Assembly: GCA_946221035.1 (NCBI GenBank)
Contig: CAMIME010000010.1
Span: forward strand, 1-57,441
DNA length: 57,441 nt
DNA from: an uncultured Campylobacter sp.
GTDB taxonomy: Bacteria; Actinomycetota; Actinomycetes; Mycobacteriales; Mycobacteriaceae
Direction: 5' to 3'
The notes under the pieces are model-generated. The model saw only the letters and a list, made by a program, of their open reading frames with translations, had not been told where the DNA came from and did no database searches. A program made the translations under genes and the position numbers. Positions 24,996 through 33,401 of this stretch are shown here, piece after piece (position 1 is the stretch's first letter; every line of letters starts with the position of its first letter).

Positions 24996-27900
24996 GTGTC
25001 AACCGCAACCAGAACCCACGCACGAACGCACGCCCGCCCGGCACCGGCTGGCCCGTTGAAAACGACCGCGGTTGTCGCGGGCCTGATCGCGTTCATTCTC
25101 CTCGTGCTGGTCCCGTTCCTGCCGGTCAAGCAGACGGAATCCAGCTTCACCTGGCCGCAGCAGGGGTCGGTCGCGTCCGTGAATGCGCCGCTGATTTCGC
25201 TGGCGCCGCAGGCGGTGGATGTGCGGGTTCCGGTGGCGGGGGCCGTCGATACGCTTCGCGAAGGCGAAACCACAATCCTGGGCACGCTGCCGGATTCCTC
25301 ACCGAAAGCAACGGACCGCGGGCTGTTCATTACCTCGCCCGAGGGCGGGCTGGTGGTTTCCTCGCTCAATGACGTGTTGCTCGAGCTCACCCCGCGCGAA
25401 GTGAAACAGCTGCCGAGCGGCGCGACACTGCGCGTCATCCTCACCCACGACGGCACGTCGGCGGTCATCCCGGGCACAAAGTACGGCGCCACCAGCGAAG
25501 ATGACTACCGTCCGCAGCTTACGGGCATTTACACGGAGCTCGAGGACGAGCATTCGCTTATCGACGGTGGCTTATCCGCCGACGTCACCATCAACTCCCG
25601 CTTCACCTCATCTCCAACCCTGGTGAAATCGCTGGCGATGTGGGGCGGCCTCATCTCCGCCCTGGTTGGTCTGTGGGCGCTGCGCCGGCTGGACAAGCTG
25701 GACGGGAAGAAGTTTGCCCGGCGCCCCTTCAGGTTCCAGCCGCTCGATGCGGTGGTGCTGAGTGTCCTCGGTTTTTGGCACGTCTTCGGCGCGAACACCT
25801 CCGACGATGGATTCCTGCTCACCATGGCGCGCGTCGCCGCGGGCACGGACTACATGGCCAACTATTACCGCTGGTACGGCGTGCCGGAAGCTCCGTTCGG
25901 GTCCCCGTTCTACGACATCCTGGCGTTGCTGACCCACGTGTCAACTGCGTCGATGTGGATGCGCCTGCCCGCGCTCCTGGCGGGCATTGGCACGTGGTTC
26001 ATCCTTTCGCGCAGCATCCTGCCGCGCCTGGGGCAAACTCGTCGGGTCGCGCTGTGGACCGCTGCCCTCATCTTCCTGGCGTTCTGGCTGCCGTACAACA
26101 ACGGCACCCGCCCGGAACCGATCATCGCGCTGGGTCTCATTGCCACGTGGGCGCTGTTCGAGCGCGCAATTGCTACCGAGCGCCTCGCGCCGGCGGCGTG
26201 GGGCACGCTCGTGGCCGCGTTCACCCTGGCCTGCGGCCCGACGGGCCTGGCGGCGGTGGGCGTGTTCCTCATCTGCCTGCCCGCCGTGTTCCGCATCATG
26301 GCACGCCGCCGGGCGATCGCCCCCATGATCGCCTATATCGCCCCCTTCCTCGGCGCAGGCATGGCCGTGATGGTGCCGGTGTTCAAGGACCAGACGCTGG
26401 CCACGGTGCTCGAGGCGACAGCGGTGCGCGCCGAGGTCGGCCCGGCACTCGACTGGTTCCAAGAGTGGACGCGCTACGCCACACTGTTTGAGCAGACGGT
26501 GGACGGCTCCATGTCGCGCCGCTTCCCCATGTTTGTCCTGTTCCTGACGTCCGGCCTGGTGCTGTGGGCGTTTACGAAGCAGCCCAAGCGCAACCCGACG
26601 GCCGAGCGAATGATGCTCATCTTGGGTCTTGCGGCGTTCTTCCTCATGTTCACGCCGACGAAGTGGACGCACCACTTCGGCATCTTCGCTGGCCTGGGTG
26701 CCGCGGTGGCCGCGCTCGGCTCCGTCGTGCTGTCGCGCCTGGCGCTGCAGTCGAACCGGAACCGCACCTTTGCGCTGGCCGCGGTCTGCTTCCTCATGTC
26801 GCTCACGCTCGCGGGCTGGAATGCGTGGTGGTACGTCTCCTCCTACGCCGTTCCCTGGTGGGACCGCACCGTGCAGCTCAAGGGCATTGAGGCCAACTCC
26901 GTGATGCTCCTGATCACGCTGGTGCTGTTCGTCATTGGCATCGTGCAGACGATTCGCGGGCCCAAGCTTGTCGACGGCCCCCGGGGCGGCGCCCCAATCG
27001 CTGTCTTCGCAGCACTCATGGTGGCGTTTTCCTGCCTCACCTTCGTGAAGTCGTTTGCCGACCAGGCTCCCGCCTACTCGGTGGGCATGGGCAACGTGCG
27101 CACCTTCGCAGGCGACGTGTGCGCGCAGGGTTCGGACGTGCTGCTGGAGACGGACACCAACGACTCCTTCCTCACCCCCGTCGGCGGCGTGCCCCTAGGT
27201 AAGTCGCTCGATTCGGGAGAAAACACCGGGTTCACTCCCGACGGTGTTCCAGCGTTCATCGCTTCGGAGAACTCCGACACCTCTGATGCTGCCCAAGATT
27301 CGGCGCTCCCCTCCGACCAGACGGATGCGCGGCGCGAGGAGGTCAGCGACCCGAACTCCGCCGAGGAGCAGTCCACCACTCGGGTGAACACGCAGGGCAA
27401 CCGGCCGAAGTCCATGCGCGGCGTCAACGGTTCGACCGTGCGCTTGCCGTTCAACCTGGACTACAACCGCATCCCGGTCGCCGGCACGTTCGAGGACGAG
27501 CCGACGCAGTCCGCGAAGCTCGAAACCACCTGGTACGAGCTGCCCGCACCCAAGGAGGACGCGCCGCTGCTCGTCGCCTCGGTCGCGGGGCGGATCGCTC
27601 ACCACGACATCAACGGCATCGAGCAGGAGGGAACGGAGCTCAAGCTGGAATACGGGCGGTTGGATAACGGAGTCGTCGAAAAGCTTGGTGCTGTTGAAAT
27701 GCTCGACCAGGGCCCGACCCCGCTGTGGCGCAACCTGCGCTACCCCATGGACAAGCTTCCGCCGGAGGCGAACGTGGTGCGGATCGTGGCGGAGGATACC
27801 TCCCTAGCGGAGAAGGATTGGCTGGCGGTCACCCCGCTGCGCAACCCGACGCTCGAGCCGCTGAACCAGCGCTTCGACTCGGATACCCCCGGGCTACTCG

Positions 27901-28259
27901 ACTGGACGGTCGCCTTCCAGTACCCGTGCCAGCGGCCGTTTATGCACCACGCCGGCGTGACCGAAATCCCCGAGTTCCGCATCATGCCGGACGCCCCGGG
28001 CAAGGCGCAGCTGTCGGGCTTCATGGACTTCCTCGGCGGCGGCGCACTCGCCCCCGCGGAGGCGGTAAACACGTCGTACGAGATCCCGGGCTACCTCAAG
28101 GATGATTGGCAGCGCGACTGGGGCTCGATCGCGCGGTACCGCCCGCGCACAAACTCGGAGGGTGACGTGCCGGCGCTGGCGCAGATCGATGAGGAAGTGA
28201 CCACCCGATGGGGCCTGTACACCCCCGGCCCGATGAAGGTGCGCAACCCCGAGGAGTAG
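24996..28259 (+). CDS. emb: Arabinosyltransferase Emb (EmbC/A/B family)
   Basis: About 1087 aa. N-terminal helix, first periplasmic domain (jellyroll-like, about 40-200), about fifteen membrane helices and a C-terminal periplasmic carbohydrate-binding domain (about 700-1087). The GT-C metal motif NTSDDGF (D270, D271) and the proline motif PEAPFGSPFYD are present. It extends arabinan with decaprenylphospho-arabinose and belongs to the ethambutol target family. Corynebacteria typically have one Emb, and only one is seen here. Start GTG 24996 has AAGG 8-9 nt upstream; GTG 24987 or 24966 (overlapping aftA) are alternatives. The final codons (KVRNPEE and stop) are repeated 254 bp downstream, flanking an insert. 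Confidence 0.94.
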   Translation: MSTATRTHARTHARPAPAGPLKTTAVVAGLIAFILLVLVPFLPVKQTESSFTWPQQGSVASVNAPLISLAPQAVDVRVPVAGAVDTLREGETTILGTLPDSSPKATDRGLFITSPEGGLVVSSLNDVLLELTPREVKQLPSGATLRVILTHDGTSAVIPGTKYGATSEDDYRPQLTGIYTELEDEHSLIDGGLSADVTINSRFTSSPTLVKSLAMWGGLISALVGLWALRRLDKLDGKKFARRPFRFQPLDAVVLSVLGFWHVFGANTSDDGFLLTMARVAAGTDYMANYYRWYGVPEAPFGSPFYDILALLTHVSTASMWMRLPALLAGIGTWFILSRSILPRLGQTRRVALWTAALIFLAFWLPYNNGTRPEPIIALGLIATWALFERAIATERLAPAAWGTLVAAFTLACGPTGLAAVGVFLICLPAVFRIMARRRAIAPMIAYIAPFLGAGMAVMVPVFKDQTLATVLEATAVRAEVGPALDWFQEWTRYATLFEQTVDGSMSRRFPMFVLFLTSGLVLWAFTKQPKRNPTAERMMLILGLAAFFLMFTPTKWTHHFGIFAGLGAAVAALGSVVLSRLALQSNRNRTFALAAVCFLMSLTLAGWNAWWYVSSYAVPWWDRTVQLKGIEANSVMLLITLVLFVIGIVQTIRGPKLVDGPRGGAPIAVFAALMVAFSCLTFVKSFADQAPAYSVGMGNVRTFAGDVCAQGSDVLLETDTNDSFLTPVGGVPLGKSLDSGENTGFTPDGVPAFIASENSDTSDAAQDSALPSDQTDARREEVSDPNSAEEQSTTRVNTQGNRPKSMRGVNGSTVRLPFNLDYNRIPVAGTFEDEPTQSAKLETTWYELPAPKEDAPLLVASVAGRIAHHDINGIEQEGTELKLEYGRLDNGVVEKLGAVEMLDQGPTPLWRNLRYPMDKLPPEANVVRIVAEDTSLAEKDWLAVTPLRNPTLEPLNQRFDSDTPGLLDWTVAFQYPCQRPFMHHAGVTEIPEFRIMPDAPGKAQLSGFMDFLGGGALAPAEAVNTSYEIPGYLKDDWQRDWGSIARYRPRTNSEGDVPALAQIDEEVTTRWGLYTPGPMKVRNPEE

Positions 28260-28261
28260 AA

Positions 28262-28342
28262 ATGAAAAACCCTCGGAGGCACACAGAGTCTAAGTCTGCG
28301 ACCCTTACCCGAGGGACTACGACAGTAAGGATAGGCCAGTGA
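28262..28342 (+). CDS. Possible 26-aa peptide in the emb-flanking insert
   Basis: ATG 28262 is preceded by GAGGAG (the last bases of emb) at a suitable distance. The peptide is very basic, starting MKNPRRHTESK. Its stop TGA overlaps the GTG of the next small frame (GTGA, 28339-28342). Existence as a gene is uncertain; it may be fortuitous. Confidence 0.25.
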   Translation: MKNPRRHTESKSATLTRGTTTVRIGQ

Positions 28343-28470
28343 CTTACCCGCTGCAACCTCCAACTTCGAAGAACGCGCCGCTCTGGAACTCACTCCCACG
28401 AGCCCGAATGGCTACGTTCCTGCGGAAGACGCCGAACCAGACAGCGGATGAAGCACGGTTCCGAGAGTAA
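28339..28470 (+). CDS. Possible 43-aa peptide in the emb-flanking insert
   Basis: GTG 28339 overlaps the stop of the 26-aa frame by 4 nt, which would couple translation. The product begins MTYPLQPPTSKN, is basic, and resembles nothing I know. It ends 17 nt before the right direct repeat. It could equally be the tail of a larger lost gene. Confidence 0.25.
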   Translation: MTYPLQPPTSKNAPLWNSLPRARMATFLRKTPNQTADEARFRE

Positions 28471-28532
28471 ATTCGCAGCGGCCATTCTGAAGGTGCGCAA
28501 CCCCGAGGAGTAGGGGTACACTCCCAACCGCC

Positions 28533-29423
28533 ATGAAGCTGAAAGAATTCGCCGCAGCCTGCGCCGCCGCCCTCACCCTGGCCGCTGCGCCCGCCGCGCA
28601 CGCCCAGCAGGCGGTGACACCGAAGCCGAGCACCCTGCTGCAAAAGGAAGGGTGCGCCGCCCACTACCTCATCGCGGTGCCCGGCGGCGCGAACACCGTG
28701 GAGGGCATTCCGGATTTCGTGCCCCACGGCGGCAACGTGTTCCTCACCGGTATCCTGACGGAGCTGGGCACAGGCGGCGAGATCAGGCCGTTGTGGGTGT
28801 CCTACCCGGCGACGCCGTTCGCTACCACCGAGTACCCGAAGTCGGCAAAGACCGGGTACAACCGCGCCCGCGCCACCACCGCGAAGCTGGCGAAGGCCTG
28901 CCCGAGCGCCCGGTTCAGCTTCACCGGGTATTCCCTTGGCGCGGATATCGCGGCACGGCTGACCAGCGACATCGCGAACGGTCGCGGCCCCATTGCGCCG
29001 GAACGCGTCTCGGGCGTGGCGCTGTTCGCCAACCCCTACCAGGGCGGCAACGGCGCGGTGCTCTCGGCCGGGACGTCGCCGGAATCGCGCGGTTCGCTGG
29101 GTTCGCTTCCCGACGGCTACGGGGTGCTGGGCCCGCGGGTGCTGGAGATCTGCAAGGTCGATGACCTGGTGTGCTCCATGCGCCCCGAGCACCGCGGCCT
29201 GGTGGAGCCGGCGATGCGCACCAACATGGCGCGCGGCCTGGTGCCCACCCGGGAGTTCGATGCGGTCTTCCGCTCACTCGGCCTTGCATCGTTCGGCGTT
29301 TTCTCCGACATCCAGGCCCACGGCGGGTACACCTTGGCGCACCAGCGGGAGGCCACCAACTGGATCATCCACCAGTCCAAGGCTCCCGTCCAGGTCACGA
29401 TCCCGGAGGAGCTGCCCCTGTAG
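28533..29423 (+). CDS. Secreted cutinase-family lipase/thioesterase (Rv3802-like)
   Basis: 296 aa with a signal peptide cleaved after AHA (about residue 23). Alpha/beta-hydrolase of the cutinase family: nucleophile in GYSLGA (Ser 134), a Cys pair (C41, C118) and the Asp/His of the C-terminal half (KVDDLVC, QAHGGYT). Mycobacterial Rv3802 is a cell-wall phospholipase/thioesterase in the mycolate biosynthesis cluster, and the position next to emb fits such an envelope role. TACACT lies 10 nt before ATG 28533, so the leader is only a few nucleotides long. The upstream junction is altered by the 228-bp insert. Confidence 0.88.
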   Translation: MKLKEFAAACAAALTLAAAPAAHAQQAVTPKPSTLLQKEGCAAHYLIAVPGGANTVEGIPDFVPHGGNVFLTGILTELGTGGEIRPLWVSYPATPFATTEYPKSAKTGYNRARATTAKLAKACPSARFSFTGYSLGADIAARLTSDIANGRGPIAPERVSGVALFANPYQGGNGAVLSAGTSPESRGSLGSLPDGYGVLGPRVLEICKVDDLVCSMRPEHRGLVEPAMRTNMARGLVPTREFDAVFRSLGLASFGVFSDIQAHGGYTLAHQREATNWIIHQSKAPVQVTIPEELPL

Positions 29424-29432
29424 GCTTGGGGC

Positions 29433-31337
29433 ATGCATGACCTGTTTGATCTGGTAAACGGTGAGTGGGTGCGCACCCACGAAATCCCTGCGGACCGCGG
29501 CATCGACGGCGCCTTCTACCGCCTGCGGGACGAGTCGGAGGCAGACGTCCGCGCGATCCTGGAGGACGGTGCGGGGCTCGGCGGGGACCTCTTCGTCTCC
29601 TTTATGGACACCGACAACGTCAACGCCGCCGGCATTGCGGCGCTGGATGCGGACCTGGCCAAGATTGAGGTGGCATCCGTGGAAGAGTTCGTCCGCAACT
29701 TGGGCGAGCTTGAGCGCGGCGGCATCGGCGGACCGCTGACCTACTGGGTGGAAAAGGATTCCCAGGGCGAGGATGCGGTGCCCTACCTGGTGCAATCCGG
29801 TCTCGGCCTGCCGGATGAGGCGTATTACCGCGAGCCGCAGCACGCCGAGATCTTGGAAGAGTACACGCGCCATGTGGCCCGCATGCTCACGTTCCTGGAG
29901 CCGAAGTACCTGTTGGGGTTGACGCCGGAGGTGGCGTCGACACGCATTGTGAACCTGGAAACGCACCTGGCCGCAAGCCACTGGGACGTGGTTGAGGCGC
30001 GCGACGCTGTGAAAACCTACAACCCCAAAGATTTCGCTGACCTGCCGCCGCTGGTGCAGTCGTTGTTGGCGGGTTCGGGACTGGACGGCGGCAAGGTGAT
30101 CGACATGATGCCGTCCTTCACAGAGAATCTGGACACCATGCTGCGGCGCGAGACGCTGGCGGACTGGCAGCTGTGGGCCGCGTGGAACATTTTGCGTTCG
30201 CGCGCCGGCATCCTGGCTGAGGAGATCGGCCGCGCCAACTTCGAGTTCTACGGCAAGAAGCTTTCCGGCGCCACCGAGCAGCGCGACCGTTGGAAGCGGG
30301 GCGTGGGGCTCGCCGAGTCGCTGGTGGGTGAAGACATTGGCAAGACCTACGTGGAGCGCCACTTCCCGCCGAGCTCGAAGACGGAGATGCTGGAGCTGGT
30401 GGATTACCTGATTCGGGCGTACCGGACCCGCATCGAAAAGCTCGAGTGGATGAGCGCGGAGACCAGGGAAAAGGCCGCCGAGAAGCTCGCGCAATTCAAC
30501 GCGAAGATCGGCTACCCGGATAACTGGCGAAATTACGAGGGCCTCGAGTTCTCCACCAGCGGCGCGGACCTGGTGAGCAACGTGCGCAGGGGCGCCGCGT
30601 TCGAGCACGACTACCAGCTGGCCAAAGTGGGCAAGCCGACGGACCGTGCGGAGTGGGTGTCCTCCCCGCAGACCGTGAACGCCTTCTACAACCCGGTGGT
30701 CAACGACATCACCTTCCCGGCCGCCATCTTGCAGCCGCCGTTCTTCGACCCGAAGAGTGACGCCGCCGAGAACTTCGGCGCGATCGGCGCCGTGATCGGC
30801 CACGAGATCGGCCACGGCTTCGATGACCAGGGCTCGCGTTACGACGGCCAGGGCAACCTCAACTCCTGGTGGACCGACCAGGACCGCGCCAACTTCGAAG
30901 CGCTGACCGCCAAGCTTGTGGACCAGTTCTCTGGCCTGGTGCCCAGCGTGCTCGAGGGCACCGACTCGAGCGGGGTGAAGGGCGAGTTCACCCTCGGGGA
31001 GAACATCGGCGACCTGGGTGGCCTGGGCATCGCCGTGGTTGCCTACAAGATGTACCTGGATGACCACGGCCAAACCGGTCAGGAGCTGGGCACGTTCGAG
31101 GGCGTGGAGGGCGAATTCACTGGCTTCCAGCGCCTCTTCCTCGCCTGGGCGCGCGTGTGGCGCGCGAAGACCCGCCCGGAGATGGCTGCTCAGCTGCTGG
31201 CGATCGACCCGCATGCCCCGAACGAGTTCCGCTGCAACGTCATCGCCGCCAACGTCGGCGAGTTCTACGAGGCGTTCGATGTCGAGGAAGGCTCGAAGAT
31301 GTGGATCGCGCCCGAGGACAGGGTGATGATTTGGTAG
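29433..31337 (+). CDS. pepO: M13-family zinc metallopeptidase (PepO/neprilysin-like)
   Basis: 634 aa, full length for bacterial M13 enzymes. NAFYNP substrate-binding motif, zinc site HEIGHGFDDQG (His 457, His 461) and GENIGDLGG (Glu 523, Asp 527). No signal peptide is visible, as for cytosolic or leaderlessly exported members such as mycobacterial Zmp1. It ends with the typical IAPEDRVMIW (terminal Trp). TAGGCT, overlapping the cutinase stop codon, lies 6 nt before ATG 29433, so a leaderless start is likely. The next gene overlaps its end by 7 bp. Confidence 0.94.
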   Translation: MHDLFDLVNGEWVRTHEIPADRGIDGAFYRLRDESEADVRAILEDGAGLGGDLFVSFMDTDNVNAAGIAALDADLAKIEVASVEEFVRNLGELERGGIGGPLTYWVEKDSQGEDAVPYLVQSGLGLPDEAYYREPQHAEILEEYTRHVARMLTFLEPKYLLGLTPEVASTRIVNLETHLAASHWDVVEARDAVKTYNPKDFADLPPLVQSLLAGSGLDGGKVIDMMPSFTENLDTMLRRETLADWQLWAAWNILRSRAGILAEEIGRANFEFYGKKLSGATEQRDRWKRGVGLAESLVGEDIGKTYVERHFPPSSKTEMLELVDYLIRAYRTRIEKLEWMSAETREKAAEKLAQFNAKIGYPDNWRNYEGLEFSTSGADLVSNVRRGAAFEHDYQLAKVGKPTDRAEWVSSPQTVNAFYNPVVNDITFPAAILQPPFFDPKSDAAENFGAIGAVIGHEIGHGFDDQGSRYDGQGNLNSWWTDQDRANFEALTAKLVDQFSGLVPSVLEGTDSSGVKGEFTLGENIGDLGGLGIAVVAYKMYLDDHGQTGQELGTFEGVEGEFTGFQRLFLAWARVWRAKTRPEMAAQLLAIDPHAPNEFRCNVIAANVGEFYEAFDVEEGSKMWIAPEDRVMIW

Positions 31338-32023
31338 AGGAGCACATCAACGAACAGGGCGACCCCGACTTCAACGTCGGCGGCATCAAGCGCGACATGC
31401 CCCCTGAGCTGCAGCTGGAGCAACTCCTGTCGTACATGGAGGCGACCTACGAGGACTCAGAAAATTACCTCGCCCTGCTCCCGGATCGCATCACGCACGC
31501 CGCGATGCTCATGCTCGGCTCCGCGGTCGACCACACGATGCCCGGCGTCGCCTACGCCGGCGACGTGACCATCGAAGGCTCCCCATTCGGCCCCATCTTC
31601 CGCCCCAGCGCACCCACGGGCATTTGGTGCATTTCGCTTTACGACGGCCCCATGAACGCCCAGGAACATTCCTGGCGCCCCGATGTCGCCGCCGCCGCCG
31701 AGCTCTCCGGCACCACAATCCTGGACCTCGACGATCCCGCCACGGCCGAGGAGGCGGTGCGGTTCGCGCGTGCCGAGGCAACAACGGTGGCCACCTGGGC
31801 GTTCGGCGCGGCGGTTCCCCCTGCGGCGGACGCGACCATCCTCACCTTCCCCACCGAGAGGAGGGATGCCGACTTCGTCCAGGTCGGCACGAGGGATGAA
31901 GTTGGGGCGAAGGTGGAGGGCACCGAGTACCACTCCACCCACTACATCGCTACACCGGCGGAATCACGGCGCAAGATCAGGGACGTCGCCGAGTTCCTGA
32001 AGCACCTCCCGCTCGAGCGCTAA
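31331..32023 (+). CDS. Conserved-looking hypothetical protein downstream of pepO
   Basis: About 230 aa from TTG 31331, which overlaps the pepO stop; ATG 31398 is an alternative. No signal peptide or membrane helix. The N-terminal segment NEQGDPDFNVGGIKRDMP precedes an alpha/beta-looking region containing GIWCISLYDGP and VATWAFGAAVPPAADATILTF, so a hydrolase- or acyl-binding-like fold is possible, but I recognise no catalytic triad. Tight coupling to pepO suggests a joint role. The last 60 bp overlap the convergent ATPase gene of the thiamine-precursor transporter. Confidence 0.75.
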   Translation: MVEEHINEQGDPDFNVGGIKRDMPPELQLEQLLSYMEATYEDSENYLALLPDRITHAAMLMLGSAVDHTMPGVAYAGDVTIEGSPFGPIFRPSAPTGIWCISLYDGPMNAQEHSWRPDVAAAAELSGTTILDLDDPATAEEAVRFARAEATTVATWAFGAAVPPAADATILTFPTERRDADFVQVGTRDEVGAKVEGTEYHSTHYIATPAESRRKIRDVAEFLKHLPLER

Positions 32024-32653
32024 CGGGTCTCCCCCTACCGCGAACTCGGCGCGCACCGTGGCGGGGCGCGGGCTCAGGACCACGATGCGGTCCGACAGTT
32101 CGATCGCCTCGCGCACGTCGTGGGTAATCAGAAGCGCCGTCCAGTTGTGCTTCGCCCACATCCCCTTTAACCACTCCTGCATGCCGCGGCGGGTGAGGGA
32201 GTCGAGGGCGCCAAACGGTTCGTCGAGAAGCAGCATGTCCTTGCCCTGCACCACCGTGCGCAGGAGTGCCGCGCGCTGGCGCATGCCGCCCGAGAGCTCG
32301 AACGGGTAGGCCTGCTCGAACCCCGCCAACCCGAACTCGCCGAACAGCTCGCGCGCCCGAGCCACTGCTTGCCGACGACCCACGCCTTGGACCTCCAACC
32401 CCAGCGCCGCGTTCTGTTCGATGGTGCGCCAGGGGAAGAGGGCGTCGTGTTGGGGCATGTAGGCGACGGAGCCGTCGATAAGCAATTGCCCCGATGTGGG
32501 CGTGTCCAGCCCCGCGATGATGTTGAAGAGGGTGGATTTGCCGGCGCCGGACGGGCCGACCAGGCTCACGAACTCGCCTTCTTCGACCGAGAAGGAGACA
32601 TCGCGCAGCACTTCGAGCTCGCCGAAGGATTTGCTCACGTTATCCAGCCGCAT
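31964..32653 (-). CDS. thiZ: ABC transporter ATPase, thiamine-precursor uptake (ThiZ-like)
   Basis: 229 aa, nitrate/taurine/thiamine-type ABC ATPase: Walker A GPSGAGKST (33-41), Q-loop YMPQ, signature LSGGMRQR, Walker B LLLDEPFGALD, switch THD. ATG 32653 overlaps the end of the permease gene by 14 bp. With the permease and the NMT1-type binding protein upstream, all under a TPP riboswitch, it should power uptake of hydroxymethylpyrimidine (HMP) or a related precursor. Confidence 0.88.
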   Translation of the reverse strand: MRLDNVSKSFGELEVLRDVSFSVEEGEFVSLVGPSGAGKSTLFNIIAGLDTPTSGQLLIDGSVAYMPQHDALFPWRTIEQNAALGLEVQGVGRRQAVARARELFGEFGLAGFEQAYPFELSGGMRQRAALLRTVVQGKDMLLLDEPFGALDSLTRRGMQEWLKGMWAKHNWTALLITHDVREAIELSDRIVVLSPRPATVRAEFAVGGDPLALEREVLQELGDVPDLAP

Positions 32654-33401
32654 ACGCGCGCTCCTTGGTGTGCCACGGGATGAGCAGGCGCTCGAGCAGG
32701 AAGGTGGAGAGGTAGAGCAGGATGGACACCACAGCCACCACCGCGACGGCCGCGAGCACCAGGTCCGTCCTGAACCCGTTCTTTTGCACCATGATGTAGA
32801 TGCCGAGGCCCTTTTTCGCGCCGACGTACTCGGCGACGATCGCGCCCGTGACCGCGTAGGTGATGCCGACGCGCAGCGAGGTGAAGAACTGCGGCATCGC
32901 GCTCGGGAGCCTGAGCAGCTTGAACTCCTGCCACCGGCTCGCGCCCATAGACCGCAGCAGCCGGGTCGCGTCCCGGTCCGCGCCCTCGAAGCCTTCGATG
33001 AGGCCAATAGCGACGGGGAAGAATGTCACCAGCGCCACCACCAACATCTTCGGCAGCATGCCGAAGCCGAACCAGATGATCATCAGGGGCGCGATCGCCA
33101 CCACGGGGATCGTCTGCGACGCCACAAGCAGGGGGATCACGCCGCGCTTCAGGGTCGGGGAGAAATCTATGGCCATGGCAATCAGCCACGCGCACAGAAG
33201 CGACAGGGCGAAGCCCGCGAACGTGACCGACAAGGTGGCCAGGGTGTGCGTGGCCAGCGCCTCGCGCTGCTCCCACCCGGCAGTGACCACCCGCGAAGGC
33301 GCGGGCAGTACCTGCGGCCTGATGCCGCTCAGCCGCGCGGCGGCCTCCCAAATGGCAAGGCCGCCGGCGAGGAAGGCGAAACTAGTCCAGAAGGTACGCA
33401 T
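32640..33401 (-). CDS. thiX: ABC transporter permease, thiamine-precursor uptake (ThiX-like)
   Basis: 253 aa, BPD_transp_1 permease with about six membrane helices and the EAA loop (LRSMGASRWQEF ... LRLPSAMPQF). ATG 33401 overlaps the binding-protein gene by 20 bp; the frame upstream of it has no support. It is the middle gene of a three-gene overlapping operon (binding protein, permease, ATPase). Confidence 0.88.
   Translation of the reverse strand: MRTFWTSFAFLAGGLAIWEAAARLSGIRPQVLPAPSRVVTAGWEQREALATHTLATLSVTFAGFALSLLCAWLIAMAIDFSPTLKRGVIPLLVASQTIPVVAIAPLMIIWFGFGMLPKMLVVALVTFFPVAIGLIEGFEGADRDATRLLRSMGASRWQEFKLLRLPSAMPQFFTSLRVGITYAVTGAIVAEYVGAKKGLGIYIMVQKNGFRTDLVLAAVAVVAVVSILLYLSTFLLERLLIPWHTKERAYAAG

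Larger units (their letters stand above)
28234..28513. mobile_element. 228-bp insert flanked by 26-bp direct repeats at the emb 3' end
   Basis: The 26 bp at 28234-28259, covering the last emb codons and stop, recur perfectly at 28488-28513. Between them lie 228 bp (28260-28487) with lower GC than the surroundings and an outer 7-bp stem ccctcgg/ccgaggg near the left end. The right copy leads directly to the cutinase promoter, as the left copy would in an uninterrupted chromosome. This is the footprint of site-specific integration into the 3' end of a gene that rebuilds that gene. The insert is too small for an integrase, so it would be a remnant or a trans-mobilised cassette. No known element is recognised. 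Confidence 0.6.

Noticed and set aside
23072..25492. 806-codon frame opposite aftA and the start of emb
   Set aside because: Shadow frame; it crosses two well-supported genes and has a low-complexity Arg/His composition.
29274..31214. 646-codon frame opposite pepO
   Set aside because: Shadow of the M13 peptidase gene, whose zinc motifs are intact on the plus strand.
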